From assembly GCA_947167015.1 (NCBI GenBank), contig CAMVGM010000013.1:1-49800 (forward strand): a DNA stretch of 49,800 nt. The letters run 5' to 3'. A program made the position numbers and the translations under genes. Shown piece by piece: positions 45,001 through 49,800 of this stretch (positions are counted from its first letter, which is position 1; every line of letters begins with the position of its first letter). This DNA comes from an uncultured Bacteroidales bacterium (GTDB lineage: Bacteria; Bacteroidota; Bacteroidia; Bacteroidales; UBA932). Below the pieces are notes generated by a model. The model saw nothing but the letters and a program-made list of their open reading frames with translations. It did no database searches and was not told where the DNA came from.

Positions 45001-45962
45001 CCCACCTTCACGGGAGGATCTCCATAAACAAGCGAGTTTCCTACCTCCTTCCAGACAATCATCCTGAAGGTGCTGTGAGGTTCATCTTCTTCTATTTCGT
45101 CGTTGTTTTCGTCGTTGTTTTCGTCGTTGTTTTCGTCGTTGTTTTTGCTGTTCTTGTTTTTCTTCTTCCTGGTGGCTATACCGGTACCGATAAGCGTAAT
45201 GCCTGCAAGGGGAAGAATGTATCTCCAGGGGATCTCCGTACCATCATCTTCCCCCACCTCATCGGACGCATCCTGTGTTACTGCTGTAACGTCACTGTCG
45301 AAGATATAGAATTTCGCATAGTTGCAGTCCCCGGTGACCACCCCGTCCGGCCGGATACAGTTTCCGACACATACCACATATAGTCCGTCGTAGGACTTAT
45401 CGAATGGTATCTGAATGGATGCTGAAACGGATGCCGCCTCAGTGCTTCCGCCGTTATCGACCCGTTTGATAACCGCCTTGTCCAACAGCCACTTGCCTTT
45501 CACGACAGGAATGGCCTGAATGGTCAGGCGATTGGTATGGGGATAATAAGAAGTGGGCGGTGTATTATTTGTTGCCGATATCTTGACTGCCCTGCCCCTG
45601 ACGGGAGAAGCTGAGTAGATATGCATGCCCGGGGTCATGTTTGGATTGTAAACAAACGCTTTCTCCCCGTCCTCATAATGTCCCAGTTCTCCCTGCATTT
45701 CCCTGTTTTTGACAAAGATTTCATCCGCTGCAGGATCAGACATTCTCCCGGGGAACAGGACAAAGCTGTTGTCATCCTCGAGACTGGTATTACGGTCCCA
45801 TTTGAGCGTCAGATAATAGGTCCCTACGCCCGAAACGGAATATTGCAGAGTGCTTGAGCCCTTGATGTTCCGGGAAACACAACCCTCGATTGTCTCTCCC
45901 CATAAAACAAACGGGCAGAGCAATAAGGACAGGATCGCGAAACTGATACCGGCACGCTTCAT
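42018..45962 (-). CDS. Unrecognised 1314-residue exported/membrane protein
   Basis: I do not recognise a family. A signal peptide (residues 1-22, ILSLLLCPFVLWGE) is followed by a beta-rich region with a few cysteines (to about 240) and one membrane helix (YILPLAGITLIGTGIA, 248-263) ending in RKKKNKN. A DENN repeat (274-289) and acid stretch come next. Beta-rich segments run to about 700. Then comes a helical region with two hydrophobic stretches (806-834, 855-872), a Lys/Arg-rich helical section (880-1060) and a C-terminal domain with GKRIGADRDVTYQI (1083-1096). It sits 13 bp after the GH3 gene on the same strand. Topology is uncertain. Its 5' part is less GC-rich than its neighbours. A toxin or effector role is only a guess. 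Confidence 0.85.
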   Translation of the reverse strand: MKRAGISFAILSLLLCPFVLWGETIEGCVSRNIKGSSTLQYSVSGVGTYYLTLKWDRNTSLEDDNSFVLFPGRMSDPAADEIFVKNREMQGELGHYEDGEKAFVYNPNMTPGMHIYSASPVRGRAVKISATNNTPPTSYYPHTNRLTIQAIPVVKGKWLLDKAVIKRVDNGGSTEAASVSASIQIPFDKSYDGLYVVCVGNCIRPDGVVTGDCNYAKFYIFDSDVTAVTQDASDEVGEDDGTEIPWRYILPLAGITLIGTGIATRKKKNKNSKNNDENNDENNDENNDEIEEDEPHSTFRMIVWKEVGNSLVYGDPPVKVGARIEETTADGIVVQRPDLSKQIRISPSRNVSLSRPGFDGNYSYAMVAVAPTLANEVPEDAAVTFNFVSPQGRFLNTIVFQVIDAPAILVEPEISFAAGQGKTLFMEFRLWGAATNPDGLEVTMDDRGYQHFSAELEQSNDDPDVFRINLTEHGEATELPGTLESYTCTIRVKPGGDRPEVAESFKINRIHLGMRVELRALKGFLVELESTPNHDILPPIGNKRRLKPAESRVDMQLIVVDDSDPQNEGRIGPVFPDKDPVFTFEDDFEGSMLFTEKQGDYVPTLGDFVQYEHFFFRDFEGKNVPSPCELLKFRYQFRGGMPDGSFYGVIVPTGGFLVPPNRSFAKVTVTMTWHGQEFKQELRVPVNSQPYREVEVPPGGDVMRAYARYDKEDLRREEQLTDLRRKIVMDTRFAELRPLFYKLTVMLEGHDKVFGFDDRDYENIMKIFKQYASGEIGTYFAVKQGVSPGDEDFDAVMATIAAMDRSIPVIICRIGLGIVTGGASEIVLTPLSALAEMKEYVDNGGDSVWGGFAQVSVKIIAMELLFAGVGKGFSKIKQWRAARADKLRQLSSRTKQIGASTQKAVHNSKINATLAERPPFSSGPSADKIGKAGRKVKDTLKGAKDLADDAIDGVRKNADTLMSGSKSKLRQEAAKVAREDAQKILDEFKRVMNNPTATQEEMRRATLALQGNKTAQNLLRNSPSDLLRANFNAQMQQMYNELDPKVLKRLTEKLKASGVDMNKYELQVFNGATGNDGELLRLGKRIGADRDVTYQIRSKAGGKWTDLSEQLMEDAYSEAFNEMQYKFIPADRLERMKTLLKADQAVVNGKYGLESYGDDLTRIIDKTRQTEKLVDPDRIAQTYVHKCQEWMQQGMKAHETAEQLLKYGYKEEALHVLGYGEALIEEGVRQNVKQFNRILVPRIEAAAAKGAKLDYTSLMAKIRILEGLGNPPPAGVKSVSLEEARTILATRFGATLDTVVEECAQAIKDVNEVL
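45095..45142. repeat. 12-bp tandem repeat, four copies, in frame
   Basis: TTTCGTCGTTGT repeated four times without mismatch inside the 1314-residue gene. It encodes the residue repeat NNDE on the minus strand, just after the membrane helix. Copy-number changes would keep the frame. Confidence 0.9.
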
Positions 45963-45975
45963 ATGGCAATAGCTG

Positions 45976-48306
45976 CTATATCAACTTCTGGATTGGCTCC
46001 TTCGGGGCCAGCACGTCGTGCACCGGCCAGGACTTCGCCTCGGCGAGGGTGAACGGGACGGTCTGGCGCAGGTCGCGGGAGCTGGCGCCGAAGGCGACGG
46101 CATACTCGCCGGCGGCGGCCTCCCAGGCGGAGGTTCCTTCGTTGAAGGAAGCCAGGCCGTAGGCGTCCACCTTCACGGTCACCACCTCGCTCTCGCCAGG
46201 CTGCAGTTCGCGCGTCTTGGCGTAGGCCTTGAGTTCGCGCACCGGCTTGTCCAGGCCGCCCGCAGGGGCGCTCACGTACAGCTGCACGACCTCCTTGCCG
46301 GCCACCTTGCCGGTGTTGGTTACCTTCACGGAAGCCTCGAAACCGTCACCGGCCGCCTTCACGGCGGGCTCGGAGTAGTCGAACGAGGTGTAGCTCAGGC
46401 CGTAACCGAAGGGATAGGAAACCTTCAGGCCCTTCTTGTCGAACCAGCGGTAGCCCACGTAGATATCCTCGGCATAGACCGTGCGGTCCACGTCCTTCTG
46501 CCCGACGTCCTCGCGGCGGTTGATGAAATACACGCCCGTGTCGGCGTCGATCGGGAAGTTGGCGGAGGAGCCGGCGTCCATCAGGTTCACCGGGAAGGTC
46601 ATCGGCAGGCGGCCGGAGGGGCTCTGCTTGCCGGTGAGGATGTCGGTCACGGAGTTGCCACCCTCCTGCCCCGCCTGCCAGGCCAGCAGCACGGCGTCGG
46701 GGATGTCCTTCCAGGAGGCGGTCTCGATGACGCCGCCGATATTGAGCACCACGACGACCTTCTTGCCGGCGCGGTGGAAGGCGGCGGTCACGTCCTTGAG
46801 GAGTTTGCGCTCCTTGTCGGACAGCGAGAAGTCGGCGCCGCTACGGTCGAAGAACTCGCCGGAGTTACGGCCGAAAGTAATGATAGCCAGGTCGTTGGCC
46901 TTGGCGGAAGCGGCCAGTTCCTTTGCGGAAGGAACGAGTTCGGAGGGACGCGGGACGGGATAGAACGCGGAGGTTCCGTCATCCGGCAGCGAGGCCTTGA
47001 AGGCCGCCTCTTCGTCGGCGATGTGCTTCAGATAGACGTCCTTCTTGCTCTCGTCCACGGTGAATCCGGCGTTCTTGAGGCCGTCCAGCAGGGACACGGT
47101 GTAGGCCCGGTTGACGTTGCCGGAGCCGGTGCCGCCCGGGATGAAGTCATAGGAAGTGCATCCGAACAGGGCCACCTTGCCCGTGCCCTTGAGCGGCAGG
47201 ACGCCCTTGTTCTCCAGCAGGACCATGCCCTCGAGCGCGCTCTGGCGCGTCACGGCGGCGTGTCCGGTCAGGTCGGGTTCATTGCTGTAGGCATATCCCT
47301 TCGCCTTGGGGCTGCGGAGCACGAGTTCCAGGCAGCGGCGCACGCAGACGTCCAACTCGGCCTCGGTGAGCGAACCGTCTTTCAGCGCGTCCATGATCTG
47401 CTGGTACTGCAGGTCGGTACCCGGCTGGAGCATGTCGTTGCCGGCCGCGATCTGCGCCGCGCCGTCGTCACCGCCGAACCAGTCGGTCATCACGGTTCCC
47501 TTGTATCCCCACTCGTCGCGCAGGACGGTCGTGACCAGGTCGCGGCTCTGGGAGGTGTAGGTACCGTTGATCTTGTTGTAGGAGGTCATCACCGTCCAGG
47601 GCTCGGATTCCTTGACCGTGATCTCGAATCCCTTCAGGTAGATCTCGCGCTGGGCGCGGCGGCTGATCACGGCGTCGTTGCCGGTACGGTTAGTCTCCTG
47701 GTTGTTGTAGGCGAAGTGCTTGATGGAAGTGCCCACGTCATTCTTCTGGACGCCGCGCACGTAGGCCGCAGCCGTCTTGCCGGCCACCACGGGATCCTCC
47801 GAGTAATACTCGAAGTTGCGGCCGTTCAGCGGATGACGGTGGATGTTCAGGGCCGGGGCCAGGTACACGTCGGCACCGTACTCGTGCACCTCCTCGCCCA
47901 TCGCGGTACCCACCTGCTCCACGAGTTCCTGATTCCAGGTAGAGGCGAGCAGGGTTCCGATCGGGAAGTGGGTACAGTAGTAGGTACGGTCCTCGCCCTC
48001 GCGGACAGGATCGATGCGGAGACCGGCGGGGCCGTCCGCCAGGACGATGGACGGAATGCCGAGGCGTTCGATGGGATAGGTCGTTCCGGCAGCGCCGGGA
48101 ACGATCTTCTTGGTAGCGCCGATGGTGGCGGCGGCTCCTTCATCGCCAAAACCGGCCATGCCGGTACCGATCACGAAATGGACCTTCTCTTCGAGGGTCA
48201 TCGCTCCGAGGACCTTGTCCAGGGAGGCCTTCCCCAACTGCGGTTCGCCGCCCTGACAGGCGGCGAACATGGCAGTGGAGGCGACAATAAACAGTGCCTT
48301 CTTCAT
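45976..48306 (-). CDS. GH3 beta-glucosidase-type lipoprotein
   Basis: 776 residues. An SPII leader, FIVASTAMFAAC (Cys 17). GH3 signatures: LADGPAGLRIDP, SIKHFAYNNQETNR (K196-H197), and the nucleophile D275 in GTVMTDWFGG. The C-terminal alpha/beta sandwich (AIITFGRNSGE...) and a fibronectin-like end (KVTNTGKVAGKEVVQLYV) complete the GH3 form. It should cleave terminal beta-glucosidic bonds at the outer membrane; the glycan is unknown. Second of two tandem paralogues, 10 bp after the first. Confidence 0.95.
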   Translation of the reverse strand: MKKALFIVASTAMFAACQGGEPQLGKASLDKVLGAMTLEEKVHFVIGTGMAGFGDEGAAATIGATKKIVPGAAGTTYPIERLGIPSIVLADGPAGLRIDPVREGEDRTYYCTHFPIGTLLASTWNQELVEQVGTAMGEEVHEYGADVYLAPALNIHRHPLNGRNFEYYSEDPVVAGKTAAAYVRGVQKNDVGTSIKHFAYNNQETNRTGNDAVISRRAQREIYLKGFEITVKESEPWTVMTSYNKINGTYTSQSRDLVTTVLRDEWGYKGTVMTDWFGGDDGAAQIAAGNDMLQPGTDLQYQQIMDALKDGSLTEAELDVCVRRCLELVLRSPKAKGYAYSNEPDLTGHAAVTRQSALEGMVLLENKGVLPLKGTGKVALFGCTSYDFIPGGTGSGNVNRAYTVSLLDGLKNAGFTVDESKKDVYLKHIADEEAAFKASLPDDGTSAFYPVPRPSELVPSAKELAASAKANDLAIITFGRNSGEFFDRSGADFSLSDKERKLLKDVTAAFHRAGKKVVVVLNIGGVIETASWKDIPDAVLLAWQAGQEGGNSVTDILTGKQSPSGRLPMTFPVNLMDAGSSANFPIDADTGVYFINRREDVGQKDVDRTVYAEDIYVGYRWFDKKGLKVSYPFGYGLSYTSFDYSEPAVKAAGDGFEASVKVTNTGKVAGKEVVQLYVSAPAGGLDKPVRELKAYAKTRELQPGESEVVTVKVDAYGLASFNEGTSAWEAAAGEYAVAFGASSRDLRQTVPFTLAEAKSWPVHDVLAPKEPIQKLI

Positions 48307-48316
48307 ATTTGATTGA

Positions 48317-49800
48317 TTATTTGCGCGTTACCTTGATCTCCTTGAGCGGTTCGTCGAGTTTGAACAGGTCGTTCACCGGCCAGGACTGCGTCTTCTTGAG
48401 CTTGTAGTCCACCGTGGCGCGGATGTCCTCCACGCTGGCGCCGAACTGCAGGCGGTAGGTCCCGGCGGGGGCCTCCCAGGCGGAGTTCGCATCATTGAAG
48501 GAAGCGATGCCGTAGTTGTCCACCTTCATCGTGACGGTCTGGCTCTCGCCCGGCTTGAGTTCACGCGTCTTGGCAAAGGCCTTGAGTTCGCGGGCGGGCT
48601 TGTCCAGCCCTGCCTCGGGGGCGGTCACATAGAGTTCGACCACTTCCTTGCCGGCGACGGCACCCGTGTTGGTCACGGTGACGCTGGCTTCGAAACCGTT
48701 GGCGGTGGCCTTCACGACGGGCTTACTATAGGAGAAGCCGGTGTAGCTGAGGCCGAAGCCGAAAGGATAGGACACGCCCACGCCGGCGGTGCTGAAGTAG
48801 CGGTAACCCACGTAGATGCCTTCCTCATAGTTGGTGTAGTCCACGTCCTTGACCGGCTGCTGCGGGCCGCGGCCAAAGCCGAAACCGTTGTTCTGCGGAC
48901 GGGTGTAGTTGTACGGGAAGTTGGCGGAGGACGGGTGGTCCATGAAGTTCACCGGGAAGGTCATCGGGAGCTTGCCGGAAGGGTTCACCTTGCCGGTCAG
49001 CACGTCGGCGACGGCGTTCGCACCTTCCTGGCCCGGGGACCACGGCAGGAGGATCGCATCGACCATGTTCTTCCAGGAGGCGGTCTCGATCACGCCGCCG
49101 ATGTTCAGGACCACGACCACCTTCTTGCCCAGGGCATGGAAAGCGGTGCTCACGTCGCGGAGCAGCTCGCGCTCGACGTTGGTCAGTTCGAAGTCGTCGA
49201 TCTGGCGGCGGTCGGCACCCTCGCCGGCGTTGCGGCCGAGGACGATGACGGCGACGTCGTTGGACTTCGCCTCGTTCTCGATGGCGTTCGCGGGGATGGC
49301 GATCTCGGCGAGCTTGCGGCGGCTGAACCAGTTGTTCGTCGCGCCGGCGAGCGCCTGCTGGGCCTTGTCATAGCCGATGAAGGCCTTGTAGTAGTCGGCA
49401 AGGTTCTTGTCCAGGGTAAAGCCCGCCCCGGCCATGGCGTCTTCCATATTCACGACATAGGCCTTGTTCACGTCACCGGAACCGGTGCCGCCCGCGACGA
49501 AGTCGATGGCGGAGATGCCGTACAGAGCCACCTTCTCATTGCCCTTCAGCGGCAGGGCGCCCTCGTTGCGCAGGAGGACCATGGACTCGCCGGCGGCCTC
49601 GCGGGCCACCTGGGCGTGTGCCTTCAGGTCGGGCTTGTTGGAGAAGCGGTAGTTCTTGAAGGACGGGGTCTTCACGATGTACTCGAGCATGCGGCGTACA
49701 TTGCGGTCCACGTCCTTGATGTCCAAGCTGCCGTCCTTCACGCCCGCGACGATGCGGTCGATCTCGTTCTGGTTGCCCGGCTCCATCAGGTCGTTGCCGG
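48317..49800 (-). CDS. GH3 glycosidase, C-terminal part (5' end outside the window)
   Basis: About 494 residues are present, beginning at the window edge with GNDLMEPGNQNEID; this is the segment just after the nucleophile loop, so the N-terminal barrel is outside. The C-terminal sandwich and fibronectin-like domain are complete (GMRYF-like YVGYRYFSTAGVGVSYPFGFG; ASVTVTNTGAVAGKEVVELYV) and the end WPVNDLFKLDEPLKEIKVTRK parallels the tail of the downstream paralogue. It is closely similar to that gene throughout and was presumably made by tandem duplication. Confidence 0.93.
   Translation of the reverse strand, partial: GNDLMEPGNQNEIDRIVAGVKDGSLDIKDVDRNVRRMLEYIVKTPSFKNYRFSNKPDLKAHAQVAREAAGESMVLLRNEGALPLKGNEKVALYGISAIDFVAGGTGSGDVNKAYVVNMEDAMAGAGFTLDKNLADYYKAFIGYDKAQQALAGATNNWFSRRKLAEIAIPANAIENEAKSNDVAVIVLGRNAGEGADRRQIDDFELTNVERELLRDVSTAFHALGKKVVVVLNIGGVIETASWKNMVDAILLPWSPGQEGANAVADVLTGKVNPSGKLPMTFPVNFMDHPSSANFPYNYTRPQNNGFGFGRGPQQPVKDVDYTNYEEGIYVGYRYFSTAGVGVSYPFGFGLSYTGFSYSKPVVKATANGFEASVTVTNTGAVAGKEVVELYVTAPEAGLDKPARELKAFAKTRELKPGESQTVTMKVDNYGIASFNDANSAWEAPAGTYRLQFGASVEDIRATVDYKLKKTQSWPVNDLFKLDEPLKEIKVTRK

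Noticed and set aside
45095..45142. Tandem repeat considered as a CRISPR or regulatory array
   Set aside because: Units are only 12 bp, have no spacers and lie in frame within a coding sequence.
42018..45962. 1314-residue protein as a polymorphic toxin matched to the Imm32-like gene
   Set aside because: The two are about 36 kb apart on different strands, and I see no recognisable toxin domain at the C-terminus.
46018..48312. Long plus-strand open frame (764 codons) opposite the GH3 gene
   Set aside because: Antisense shadow of an intact GH3 gene with all catalytic motifs; composition is Gly/His/Val-rich and matches no family.

Overview
The window is a dense, high-GC stretch of a Bacteroidota chromosome, most likely from an anaerobic, gut-type Bacteroidales. 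The evidence is: Bacteroidota-type promoters (TANNTTTG -7 boxes, sometimes with TTTG about 19 bases upstream) instead of Shine-Dalgarno sites; SPII lipoproteins; an ECF sigma/FecR/STN-TonB receptor/DUF4249 module; a TamL outer-membrane assembly protein; an S46 dipeptidyl peptidase; a V-type ATPase operon with DUF2764; and a Na+-pump type decarboxylase operon. I see no phage, transposase, integrase or CRISPR array.

Layout. 1-7690: mixed housekeeping and envelope genes (HD hydrolase fragment, YbaK editing factor, PgeF/YfiH, DUF3667 and DUF418 membrane proteins, exported aldose 1-epimerase, an orphan Imm32-like gene, LuxS, small lipoproteins). 7788-9158: secreted histidine (phytase-like) phosphatase. 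9211-12767: methylmalonyl-CoA decarboxylase-type operon (carboxyltransferase, gamma, biotin carrier, beta). 12902-19962: V-type ATPase operon E-DUF2764-A-B-D-I-K; the K subunit carries the full Na+-ligand set, so the two operons could share a Na+ circuit. 20042-24211: TrmH-TamL-GH13 operon. 24298-28996: YegP, LOG-family protein, phosphofructokinase, exported flavodoxin-like lipoprotein, serpin. 29009-31390: a uracil-DNA-glycosylase/HAD phosphatase fusion and a DAACS symporter. 31445-33302: tRNA-Ala(CGC), an AlaX-like editing protein and a CE1-type esterase.

33355-41931 is the most suggestive system. A short acidic lipoprotein, a radical SAM/SPASM enzyme and an S46 (DPP11-like) peptidase form a three-gene operon in which every junction is a 4-base ATGA overlap. 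It is transcribed divergently, from only 54 bp, from the ECF sigma-FecR-TonB receptor-DUF4249 module. This matches the poorly understood Bacteroidales 'rSAM/lipoprotein' systems, here with a peptidase added.

41960-49800: tandem GH3 glycosidases followed by an unrecognised 1314-residue exported/membrane protein. A 16-codon remnant of a GH3 3' end lies 8 bases beyond the big gene, so the big gene sits between two GH3 tails, as if inserted into, or replacing, another copy. Its 5' part is visibly less GC-rich than its neighbours.
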